A stretch of 64,000 bases of DNA from Amia ocellicauda (lineage: Eukaryota > Chordata > Actinopteri > Amiiformes > Amiidae), in the NCBI RefSeq assembly GCF_036373705.1, contig NC_089863.1:5887357-5951356 (forward strand), given 5' to 3'. A program made the translations under genes and the position numbers. Within the stretch, counting starts at the first letter, position 1; the number at the start of each line of letters is the position of its first letter. The notes under the pieces were generated by a model. It made no database searches. It was given only the letters and a program-made list of their open reading frames with translations, and was not told where the DNA came from. Positions 56,118 through 64,000 of this stretch are shown in pieces.

Positions 56118-56451
56118 CTGTGTATTTTGTATTTTTATTTTGGCATGGAAAGTCCTCCATCAAAAATCCTTGTCAACATTTTGCAAAATGTCCTGCGAAA
56201 TAAATAATGAAATTACCACCGAAATACAACTCCAAACATTCATATCACCAGAATTGTTAGGACGATCCACATTTGATCGCTTATGGCTGTATTTATGTCT
56301 TAGCAGGAGCAGAACGAGTGCAGACAGAATACAGGCAAGTCCAGGTAAGTGCTCAACGGACTCTTAACTGACCTGTGTGTGTAAGGCCTTTCTAACGAGC
56401 AAGTAATACCATTGTTTCTGTTGGTTTGTTTGTTTTGTGTCTCAGTTCTCC

Positions 56452-56466
56452 GTCGCCCCCTACAGG
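56452..56466 (-). promoter_or_regulatory. CTCF-like motif near tRNA-Ile (copy 1)
   Basis: The minus strand reads CCTGTAGGGGGCGAC, a CTCF core with two mismatches, 60 bp from tRNA-Ile. It is repeated at 59516-59530. Confidence 0.35.
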
Positions 56467-56526
56467 ACACACTGGACGACGCTGGTTTGCTAATTAAACT
56501 GGCCTAATTAGCGCAGGCGCACATGA

Positions 56527-56619
56527 GCTCCAGTGGCGCAATCGGTTAGCGCGCGGTACTTATACGACAGTGCAGGGCGAGCCATGCCGAGGTTGTGAGT
56601 TCGAGCCTCACCTGGAGCA
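56527..56619 (+). tRNA. tRNA-Ile (TAT) with 19-nt intron, copy 1
   Basis: Starts GCTCCAGTGGCGCAATCGG and ends CACCTGGAGCA. Anticodon TAT is at 56561-56563; the anticodon stem CGGTA/TGCCG is split by an intron (56565-56583) after position 37, as in all vertebrate tRNA-Ile(TAT) genes. The T-arm GAGTTCGAGCCTC is intact. Confidence 0.96.
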
Positions 56620-56720
56620 TTGTGTTTTGGTGCTTTTTTAAAGTACACCTGCAGCTTTACAGCTACTCCATGAAAGACCTTGATACCCCCGTCTAAAATG
56701 GCACCACCCCCATAGATTCG

Positions 56721-57022
56721 TTGGTCTCCAACCCTGGTCCTGGACAAACCCTTTCCAGCAGGTTTGTGCGTCACCCTTCTATCCCCAATCTATAAACACC
56801 AGTATTTTATTCTGAACAATGAAGCAGGTGCTTTGGAAAATCCAGTCCTTTAGAAAACATTGCAGCCATCATCTGAATACTCTCTGCCTGTCTAGTCAGG
56901 AATTCCTTTAATTTAATTGCTTAATTGATTAATACCTCCCATGTGTTCCCAGTGTTTAGAAATTGGTGATTTAAGGTAACCTGTGATGAAGGGGCTCTCC
57001 AGGACCAGGGTGAGAGAGCACT
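56721..57022. repeat. Fold-back repeat (family C), copy 1
   Basis: GGTCTCCAACCCTGGTCCTG at the left is mirrored by CTCTCCAGGACCAGGGTG at the right, with TTGCTTAATTGATTAATACC between. The second copy is at 59785-60086. Confidence 0.65.
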
Positions 57023-57574
57023 GCTATAGACAGCACTGCTATAGATCGAGGAGCAATTTTGATTTGATTGGCTTTTCGTAGGGAACGGCGAACGAAGAGA
57101 TCGCCAGGATCCTTTGCATCATTCAAATGTTTTTTTTTACCAAAGGCAGATTTTGTGAACAGGACGTCATGTGTGTAACGTCATCAATGACATACAATTT
57201 AAAATGAGCTACAATCCAGCAACTGATGGCAATAACCCAACATTGTAATGACAATTACACAATGGCAGTGCGAGACAACAGGGTGTCAGACTTTGCTGTA
57301 GATCATCCATGACGTGACCTCAGTTAATCCCACATGATCTGTGAATCCGCCGGGCTCCTTCCAAATACTGATGCCAAGAGACCAGGCTCTCGTCCACGTT
57401 CGTTCAGGCGGGTCAGGGTGCTTTTGTCTTGTGTTCTCTGTGCTTAAATCGGTCTTTTCAGTTATCCCCCGCATGAAAGACAAGGCTGACTAAGCATGGG
57501 CGCCGGGCCGAGTTCAGTCACCACAGGCAATGGTTTTAAAAAGACCTGGGCTGGTTAATGAGGCGGTAAAGAAA

Positions 57575-57648
57575 AGGCCCCGCTGGGATTCGAACCCAGG
57601 ATCTCCTGTTTACTAGACAGGCGCTTTAACCATCTAAGCCACGGCGCC
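57575..57648 (-). tRNA. tRNA-Thr (AGT), copy 1
   Basis: The minus-strand 74-nt sequence starts GGCGCCGTGGCTTAGATGG, has anticodon AGT in CTAGTAA and T-arm GGGTTCGAATCCC. It matches vertebrate tRNA-Thr(AGT). Acceptor pair 4:69 is G-G here, where the vertebrate gene has G-T, so one acceptor pair is lost. Confidence 0.95.
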
Positions 57649-57860
57649 GCAGACACACGGTCAATGGTCAGCACTGTCGCCGCACGCTGCGCTCCTGTAG
57701 GTCCGCTCGGCAGCCGGGACAGTGTTTCACTGGTATTGAACAAACACACAACTGGGTCCAGTGGAGGGATTGAGGATGAGGGTTGAAGATCAATGTTCCA
57801 GCACATTCGCAGTACAATGAGAGGGTTGAAGGCTGGTGTCCAGAGGTCCTTATTGTCCAA

Positions 57861-57881
57861 GTCTCTGTGGCGCAATCTGGC

Positions 57882-57918
<37 letters not shown>

Positions 57919-57935
57919 GAGCCCACCCAGGGACG
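57861..57935 (+). tRNA. tRNA-Asn (GTT), copy 1
   Basis: GTCTCTGTGGCGCAATCTGG start, anticodon GTT in CTGTTAA, T-arm GGTTCGAGCCC, GGGAC acceptor end. The D-loop has CTGGCTAG instead of the usual CGGTTAG, one base longer; the same variant is present in all three Asn genes of this window. Confidence 0.96.
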
Positions 57936-58477
57936 GGTCCTTTTGTCTTCAACTCGCTTCCAGCAGGCTGCTCTGAAGGCGTGAAACCAAAGGAGATATC
58001 GCTTTTTCAAAGAAGGGATACAGATACAATTAAGTTACTGTGCCCAGATATACGAATTGATTGGAAACACTTCCTCAATAACAGTTAATCAGTTTTCAAA
58101 ACAATTTAATAACGTTAAAAACGCCACCTTCTAAAACAGCCCATTTCGCAACCAAAGTACTTGTGGAGTAAATATTGTTTTTGCACTGAGTCATCATTTA
58201 TGTCTATTGTATTCAATAAACAGCTGGGCTATGTGTCAAAAATGTGTAGACCTACACTGCGGCGAGACAAAGCTTCCATTGTTGGACAATTTGCGAACTG
58301 TCACATGATGAAACAATCAATAATATGGTAAACCGGGAAACACTGATAACTAAGTTAGTGCTTTTAAACTATAAATTCTCAGCTATAGGTGTGATTACTG
58401 CGCTGGCTTACTAATCAGTGGTTTACAACCTTGTTTGTGTCCCAGTGTGGCAGACACTATAGGCTGTCCTGGGGCGC

Positions 58478-58483
58478 TATAAA
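58478..58483 (+). promoter_or_regulatory. TATA box of pentraxin first exon, copy 1
   Basis: TATAAA in CGCTATAAAGTCC, 42 bp before the start codon. Repeated at 61542-61547. The third exon has AATAAA at the same place (63617-63622). Confidence 0.55.
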
Positions 58484-58524
58484 GTCCTCAGTTCCGTACC
58501 GGTGATCAGTAATTGAAATCCAAC

Positions 58525-58582
58525 ATGAAGCCTGCAGTGTTGGTGGTGACTCTGCTGCTTGGACAGCTGGTGTCATGTGAAG
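58525..58582 (+). pseudogene. Orphan pentraxin first exon (signal peptide), copy 1
   Basis: Encodes MKPAVLVVTLLLGQLVSCE plus one base, a typical secretory signal peptide, ending at the phase-1 donor GAAG|GTCAGT. It is identical to the exon at 61589 and similar to 63665. No second exon follows before the next copy, so this is a duplicated promoter plus signal exon without a gene body. It could only make a pentraxin if spliced over the second copy to 62311. Confidence 0.7.
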
Positions 58583-58888
58583 GTCAGTGGTCAGATTTAT
58601 CCCTATCTCCATTTCCCTTTTCATTTTGTACCCCCTGCTTTTCGCCCGCCTCTGTCTGCCGTTTCCCTCCTTTTTCTCTTGTCTCTCAGTGATGCTGATG
58701 CAACTGTTACTCTATTATTTCTACTGTTAGTACTGTTACTTATTCAGGCTCTTATTGTAACTCTGTCTCGGTAGCTCTTGCTTCTTGTATTTGATATTGC
58801 TACTTCTGTTACTACAGCTACTGCTGGTAGTGCTATTCTAGTGTAACTGCTATGGTCGCTTGTATTGCTCTTGCTACTGTTACTGCTA

Positions 58889-59150
58889 CACTCTAGAAAT
58901 TAAAGGTTCTTTAGCAGTTCTGTTTAGAACCTTTGGGTTCTTCATTAGTTTATTTTCATTAAAGGGTTCGTTTAAGAACTGCGAGGTCCATCGTAAACAC
59001 AATGGATCATGTATGAACCCTTTTCATCATGATCTCGGTTGATTTAAGATCCATTTAAAGTTCTTTAAGGATCTTTGTTAGCAAAGTACATTGGTAAAGC
59101 TTCTAATAACCCTAAAAGATTCTCATTAGAACCATTTAATTCTTAGAGTG
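58889..59150. mobile_element. TA-flanked MITE, copy 1
   Basis: Terminal inverted repeats CACTCTAGAAATTAAAGGTT and (inverted) CACTCTAAGAATTAAATGGT, about 24 bp with few mismatches, are flanked by TA. 262 bp with no coding sequence. A Tc1/mariner-type MITE form widespread in fishes. It lies in the pentraxin intron, 23 bp from the end of the duplicated unit. Confidence 0.85.
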
Positions 59151-59515
59151 TAGACGGTGACTACTGTCAGAGTACTGTGTACTGTGTATTTTGTATTTTT
59201 ATTTTGGCATGGAAAGTCCTCCATCAAAAATCCTTGTCAACATTTTGCAAAATGTCCTGCGAAATAAATAATGAAATTACCACCGAAATACAACTCCAAA
59301 CATTCATATCACCAGAATTGTTAGGACGATCCACATTTGATCGCTTATGGCTGTATTTATGTCTTAGCAGGAGCAGAACGAGTGCAGACAGAATACAGGC
59401 AAGTCCAGGTAAGTGCTCAACGGACTCTTAACTGACCTGTGTGTGTAAGGCCTTTCTAACGAGCAAGTAATACCATTGTTTCTGTTGGTTTGTTTGTTTT
59501 GTGTCTCAGTTCTCC

Positions 59516-59530
59516 GTCGCCCCCTACAGG
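59516..59530 (-). promoter_or_regulatory. CTCF-like motif near tRNA-Ile (copy 2)
   Basis: Same sequence as at 56452. Confidence 0.35.
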
Positions 59531-59590
59531 ACACACTGGACGACGCTGGTTTGCTAATTAAACTGGCCTAATTAGCGCAGGCGCACATGA

Positions 59591-59683
59591 GCTCCAGTGG
59601 CGCAATCGGTTAGCGCGCGGTACTTATACGACAGTGCAGGGCGAGCCATGCCGAGGTTGTGAGTTCGAGCCTCACCTGGAGCA
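59591..59683 (+). tRNA. tRNA-Ile (TAT) with intron, copy 2
   Basis: Identical to the gene at 56527, including the 19-nt intron (59629-59647). Confidence 0.96.
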
Positions 59684-59784
59684 TTGTGTTTTGGTGCTTT
59701 TTTAAAGTACACCTGCAGCTTTACAGCTACTCCATGAAAGACCTTGATACCCCCGTCTAAAATGGCACCACCCCCATAGATTCG

Positions 59785-60086
59785 TTGGTCTCCAACCCTG
59801 GTCCTGGACAAACCCTTTCCAGCAGGTTTGTGCGTCACCCTTCTATCCCCAATCTATAAACACCAGTATTTTATTCTGAACAATGAAGCAGGTGCTTTGG
59901 AAAATCCAGTCCTTTAGAAAACATTGCAGCCATCATCTGAATACTCTCTGCCTGTCTAGTCAGGAATTCCTTTAATTTAATTGCTTAATTGATTAATACC
60001 TCCCATGTGTTCCCAGTGTTTAGAAATTGGTGATTTAAGGTAACCTGTGATGAAGGGGCTCTCCAGGACCAGGGTGAGAGAGCACT
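59785..60086. repeat. Fold-back repeat (family C), copy 2
   Basis: Identical to 56721-57022, carried by the tandem duplication. Confidence 0.65.
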
Positions 60087-60638
60087 GCTATAGACAGCAC
60101 TGCTATAGATCGAGGAGCAATTTTGATTTGATTGGCTTTTCGTAGGGAACGGCGAACGAAGAGATCGCCAGGATCCTTTGCATCATTCAAATGTTTTTTT
60201 TTACCAAAGGCAGATTTTGTGAACAGGACGTCATGTGTGTAACGTCATCAATGACATACAATTTAAAATGAGCTACAATCCAGCAACTGATGGCAATAAC
60301 CCAACATTGTAATGACAATTACACAATGGCAGTGCGAGACAACAGGGTGTCAGACTTTGCTGTAGATCATCCATGACGTGACCTCAGTTAATCCCACATG
60401 ATCTGTGAATCCGCCGGGCTCCTTCCAAATACTGATGCCAAGAGACCAGGCTCTCGTCCACGTTCGTTCAGGCGGGTCAGGGTGCTTTTGTCTTGTGTTC
60501 TCTGTGCTTAAATCGGTCTTTTCAGTTATCCCCCGCATGAAAGACAAGGCTGACTAAGCATGGGCGCCGGGCCGAGTTCAGTCACCACAGGCAATGGTTT
60601 TAAAAAGACCTGGGCTGGTTAATGAGGCGGTAAAGAAA

Positions 60639-60712
60639 AGGCCCCGCTGGGATTCGAACCCAGGATCTCCTGTTTACTAGACAGGCGCTTTAACCATCTA
60701 AGCCACGGCGCC
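60639..60712 (-). tRNA. tRNA-Thr (AGT), copy 2
   Basis: Identical to the gene at 57575, including the G-G acceptor mismatch. Confidence 0.95.
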
Positions 60713-60924
60713 GCAGACACACGGTCAATGGTCAGCACTGTCGCCGCACGCTGCGCTCCTGTAGGTCCGCTCGGCAGCCGGGACAGTGTTTCACTGGTAT
60801 TGAACAAACACACAACTGGGTCCAGTGGAGGGATTGAGGATGAGGGTTGAAGATCAATGTTCCAGCACATTCGCAGTACAATGAGAGGGTTGAAGGCTGG
60901 TGTCCAGAGGTCCTTATTGTCCAA

Positions 60925-60945
60925 GTCTCTGTGGCGCAATCTGGC

Positions 60946-60982
<37 letters not shown>

Positions 60983-60999
60983 GAGCCCACCCAGGGACG
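60925..60999 (+). tRNA. tRNA-Asn (GTT), copy 2
   Basis: Identical to the gene at 57861. Confidence 0.96.
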
Positions 61000-61541
61000 G
61001 GTCCTTTTGTCTTCAACTCGCTTCCAGCAGGCTGCTCTGAAGGCGTGAAACCAAAGGAGATATCGCTTTTTCAAAGAAGGGATACAGATACAATTAAGTT
61101 ACTGTGCCCAGATATACGAATTGATTGGAAACACTTCCTCAATAACAGTTAATCAGTTTTCAAAACAATTTAATAACGTTAAAAACGCCACCTTCTAAAA
61201 CAGCCCATTTCGCAACCAAAGTACTTGTGGAGTAAATATTGTTTTTGCACTGAGTCATCATTTATGTCTATTGTATTCAATAAACAGCTGGGCTATGTGT
61301 CAAAAATGTGTAGACCTACACTGCGGCGAGACAAAGCTTCCATTGTTGGACAATTTGCGAACTGTCACATGATGAAACAATCAATAATATGGTAAACCGG
61401 GAAACACTGATAACTAAGTTAGTGCTTTTAAACTATAAATTCTCAGCTATAGGTGTGATTACTGCGCTGGCTTACTAATCAGTGGTTTACAACCTTGTTT
61501 GTGTCCCAGTGTGGCAGACACTATAGGCTGTCCTGGGGCGC

Positions 61542-61547
61542 TATAAA
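61542..61547 (+). promoter_or_regulatory. TATA box of pentraxin first exon, copy 2
   Basis: TATAAA 42 bp before the start codon at 61589, identical to the copy 1 promoter. Confidence 0.55.
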
Positions 61548-61588
61548 GTCCTCAGTTCCGTACCGGTGATCAGTAATTGAAATCCAAC

Positions 61589-62578
61589 ATGAAGCCTGCA
61601 GTGTTGGTGGTGACTCTGCTGCTTGGACAGCTGGTGTCATGTGAAGGTCAGTGGTCAGATTTATCCCTATCTCCATTTCCCTTTTCATTTTGTACCCCCT
61701 GCTTTTCGCCCGCCTCTGTCTGCCGTTTCCCTCCTTTTTCTCTTGTCTCTCAGTGATGCTGATGCAACTGTTACTCTATTATTTCTACTGTTAGTACTGT
61801 TACTTATTCAGGCTCTTATTGTAACTCTGTCTCGGTAGCTCTTGCTTCTTGTATTTGATATTGCTACTTCTGTTACTACAGCTACTGCTGGTAGTGCTAT
61901 TCTAGTGTAACTGCTATGGTCGCTTGTATTGCTCTTGCTACTGTTACTGCTACACTCTAGAAATTAAAGGTTCTTTAGCAGTTCTGTTTAGAACCTTTGG
62001 GTTCTTCATTAGTTTATTTTCATTAAAGGGTTCGTTTAAGAACTGCGAGGTCCATCGTAAACACAATGGATCATGTATGAACCCTTTTCATCATGATCTC
62101 GGTTGATTTAAGATCCATTTAAAGTTCTTTAAGGATCTTTGTTAGCAAAGTACATTGGTAAAGCTTCTAATAACCCTAAAAGATTCTCATTAGAACCATT
62201 TAATTCTTAGAGTGTAGACGGTGACTACTGTCAGAGTTGAAGGTCCCAGATTGAATCTCAAATCCGTCTCGGATGGTCTCACATTCCTATCTCCTCTCCT
62301 CCTCTCGCAGACCTGTTGGGCAAAGTCTTCAGCTTCCCCGTGTTTTCCGACACGGCGCATGTCAAGCTGTTTCCCCTGAAAGAAGCCCCGCTGTACGCAT
62401 TCACCGCCTGCCTGCGCTTCCTTTCCGACACCCCAGGGCGGTCGCTGTTCTCTCTCGCCACCCGCAACGCCTTCAACGCCCTCCATTTGGTGAAATATAG
62501 CCCTGGGGTGTACCGGGTCTTCATCCAGGACCAAGTGGTTAACTTCATGGTGGCGGGGTCTCTGTGGCGCAATCTGGC

Positions 62579-62603
<25 letters not shown>
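61589..62603 (+). pseudogene. Pentraxin (CRP/SAP-like), truncated by a tRNA gene
   Basis: Exon 1 (61589-61646) encodes the signal peptide MKPAVLVVTLLLGQLVSCE. Exon 2 starts at 62311 after CTCTCGCAG in the right phase and reads DLLGKVFSFPVFSDTAHVKL, then PLYAFTACLRFLSDTPGRSLFSLATR, matching the N-terminal beta-sandwich of CRP/SAP (AFVFP..SDTSYVSL...KAFTVCLHF...RGYSIFSYATK). At about residue 100, around GGS in CRP, a tRNA-Asn gene begins (62558) and the frame stops inside its anticodon loop. The calcium-binding and HxCxS/TWxS parts of the roughly 200-residue domain are absent downstream. Normal serum pentraxins bind phosphocholine and activate complement; this copy cannot fold into one. Confidence 0.8.
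61953..62214. mobile_element. TA-flanked MITE, copy 2
   Basis: Identical to 58889-59150; sits in the intron of the truncated pentraxin. Confidence 0.85.
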
Positions 62604-62615
<12 letters not shown>

Positions 62616-62632
62616 GAGCCCACCCAGGGACG
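62558..62632 (+). tRNA. tRNA-Asn (GTT), third copy, inside pentraxin exon 2
   Basis: The 75-nt sequence is identical to the Asn genes at 57861 and 60925. It abuts pentraxin coding sequence on its left (ATGGTGGCGGG|GTCTCTG). The 3' flank (TACCTTTTCG) keeps a short T-run like the other copies (GGTCCTTTTG), a Pol III stop signal, so it is probably functional. Confidence 0.95.
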
Positions 62633-62817
62633 TACCTTTTCGTCTCTGAAACAACCTCCGCTGTATTTTTCCATCACACTGTGTCAATGTGATGCTTACT
62701 TCCCGAGCTGGCCTGACTTTTCTGTTTAGAAACTAGGTTAGCAAAAAATAATAAACGATATGTATGTGTGTGTGTGTGTGTGTTTTATATACTGTAGATT
62801 GTCTTAAACAGATTAAA

Positions 62818-63139
62818 CCAGGGGTTCCCACACTTATTCTGCCCAAGGACCCCTTTGTTAACCAGATTCTGGCTGAGCACCCCCACCTACAAAAAATGCC
62901 TTATTATACTACGTTAATAAAATAAAAAATTGAGAACATTGAACTTTATTCTTAGCTGACAAGTTCAGATTCAAATAAGAGTTCAACTCACTCGTAATGA
63001 AATGGGTGGACGTTATTTAATAATTGATCAACTCAAATATGTATTTAAAAACAAAATGAAAATATTTTTTCTTTGGGGGGGGGTAGAATCCCCCTCAAGG
63101 ACCCATGGGAGGTCGTGGACCTCAATTTGGGAACCTGAG
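62818..63139. repeat. MITE-like repeat
   Basis: CCAGGGGTTCCCACACTT at the left and AATTTGGGAACCTGAGG at the right form imperfect inverted repeats around 320 bp, with CAAGGACCCCTTTG and CTCAAGGACCCATG also mirrored or repeated. It resembles hAT-type MITEs of vertebrates. Target duplication unclear. Confidence 0.5.
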
Positions 63140-63600
63140 GATTAATCCACAATCATGTCAAAAGAAGGATATGTTCTCAGCTTTGTTTTGTGTCCAAGTG
63201 CCATATGTCTTTTGACCCCAATAAGAAATTCAGGGTAATCCCAACCGGAAGTATGTTGTCACCCTGTCTGTTCAAACCTGATGCTGATGTTCAAACATGT
63301 TCCTTATATGGAACTGTTTTATAGTTTACCCCACTTTACACAAAGAGTGGCAGGAGACGTGCACCCCGGCCACCCATATCCTAGCGTTGCTGTATGTTAG
63401 GTCGCTGTTTGTGTTACAAGTTGATAAACAAACCAAAAAAAACAAAGCTCAAAGTTTGTCACTTTGTTGACTGTCAAGAGCGATAAGGACCCGGAATCAA
63501 AACCAAGCTATTCTCAATCACTGATTACTTCTCTCAGAAGTGTCAAGGTCAGTGACTGGCTTATCAGTAGTTTACAGGCTTGTTTGTGGCAGACAGTATA
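63140..63600. other. Intergenic between pentraxin copies; nothing recognised
   Basis: No exon or RNA gene. From about 63520 the sequence becomes similar to the promoter of the other pentraxin first exons (GGCTTATCAGTAGTTTACAG and similar). Confidence 0.45.
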
Positions 63601-63664
63601 GGCGGTGCTGGGGCGCAATAAAGTCCTGAGTTCCATGTGCTGGGATCAGTTCCTGAATGCCAAC

Positions 63665-63722
63665 ATGAAGACTGCAGTTTTGGTGGTGGCTCTGCTGTTT
63701 GGACAGCTGGGATTGTGTGAAG
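63665..63722 (+). CDS. Pentraxin first exon (signal peptide), gene continues beyond window
   Basis: Encodes MKTAVLVVALLFGQLGLCE plus one base, ending at donor GAAG|GTCAGT, the same phase and form as the exons at 58525 and 61589. It differs from them at several bases and in its promoter, where the TATA position reads AATAAA. It marks the next member of a CRP/SAP-type pentraxin cluster; the remaining exons lie past 64000, so completeness cannot be judged. Confidence 0.7.
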
Positions 63723-64000
63723 GTCAGTGGTCGGATTTATACATGCTCTTATTGTGATCTCAATCTCCCTCTCTCTCTGTCGCATTTTTCTTGTTCCCTC
63801 TCTCTCGCTCTGTCCCTATTCTTATTGTCCCACCTGTTTTCTTGCCACCATCTCTTCCTCCTCTCTCCCCCTCGCTCTTCTTTTTCTCTGCTCTTCACCC
63901 ACCATTCCAGCCACCTCCTTCTCCCTCTTCTCTGCTACTGTTACTGCTATTGTTACTATTACTGACATTGCTAGTACAATTGTTACTATTAAACATAAAT
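63723..64000 (+). other. Intron 1 of the third pentraxin (start)
   Basis: CT-rich sequence after the donor, ending in a (TAC/TGT)-rich stretch similar to the intron after 58583. No exon within the window. Confidence 0.5.

Larger units (their letters stand above)
56118..59173. repeat. Tandem duplication, copy 1 (3056 bp)
   Basis: Base-for-base equal, as far as I can compare by eye, to 59182-62237 (offset 3064). It holds three tRNA genes, a fold-back repeat, a pentraxin promoter with first exon, and a TA-flanked MITE. The copies are separated by 8 bp, ACTGTGTA (59174-59181). Confidence 0.95.
59182..62237. repeat. Tandem duplication, copy 2 (3056 bp)
   Basis: Second copy of 56118-59173. The left junction reads CAGAGT|ACTGTGTA|CTGTGTATT, and the right edge passes into unique sequence at 62238, which leads to pentraxin exon 2. 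Confidence 0.95.

Overview
The window is nuclear DNA from a ray-finned fish. The coding exons are compact and GC-rich, introns carry GT/AG boundaries, microsatellites are very dense, and Tc1/mariner, hAT, SINE-like and LINE debris is abundant. Gene content is fish-like: a her8a-type hairy gene, an ST6GAL sialyltransferase with mixed ST6GAL1/2 character, P2Y/LPA-type receptors and a small pentraxin cluster. A non-teleost lineage such as gar, bowfin or sturgeon is possible but not shown.

Layout. 1-107 is the last piece of a class A GPCR, with its 3'UTR to about 1.25 kb. 2.6-3.1 kb holds tRNA-Trp(CCA) and tRNA-Glu(CTC). 3-16 kb is gene-poor and repeat-rich, with hAT remnants and one hAT element nested in another (12120-15363). 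16.2-27.6 kb is an ST6GAL-type beta-galactoside alpha-2,6-sialyltransferase with seven coding exons; a Tc1 relic and a solo LTR lie in its first intron, and a minisatellite in its last introns copies the start of its own last exon. 27.6-37.4 kb is intergenic, with a CTCF-like site, a LINE tail and microsatellites. 37512-38453 is an intact single-exon LPAR5-like receptor. 38.5-52 kb is intergenic, with a compound duplication around CA repeats, a 380-bp purine tract, a Tc1-like transposon with both ends, an 800-bp minisatellite with an 84-bp higher-order period, and a cruciform-prone AT palindrome. 52381-54715 is the her8a/hes-type repressor, with an antisense tRNA-Val(TAC) in an intron. 56.1-62.2 kb is an apparently perfect 3056-bp tandem duplication. 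Each copy has an intron-containing tRNA-Ile(TAT), tRNA-Thr(AGT), tRNA-Asn(GTT) and a pentraxin promoter plus signal-peptide exon. The second copy leads into a pentraxin exon 2 that is cut short by another tRNA-Asn gene. A third pentraxin first exon begins at 63665 and runs out of the window.

The protein genes do not form one pathway. They are an LPA/P2Y-type receptor pair, a Golgi sialyltransferase, a Notch-type transcriptional repressor and secreted pentraxins. The tRNA/pentraxin block is the most structurally dynamic part. I see no convincing evidence of a wholly new biological system. The most unusual structures are the tRNA-pentraxin collision, the perfect tandem duplication, and the minisatellite seeded by a splice acceptor plus exon start.
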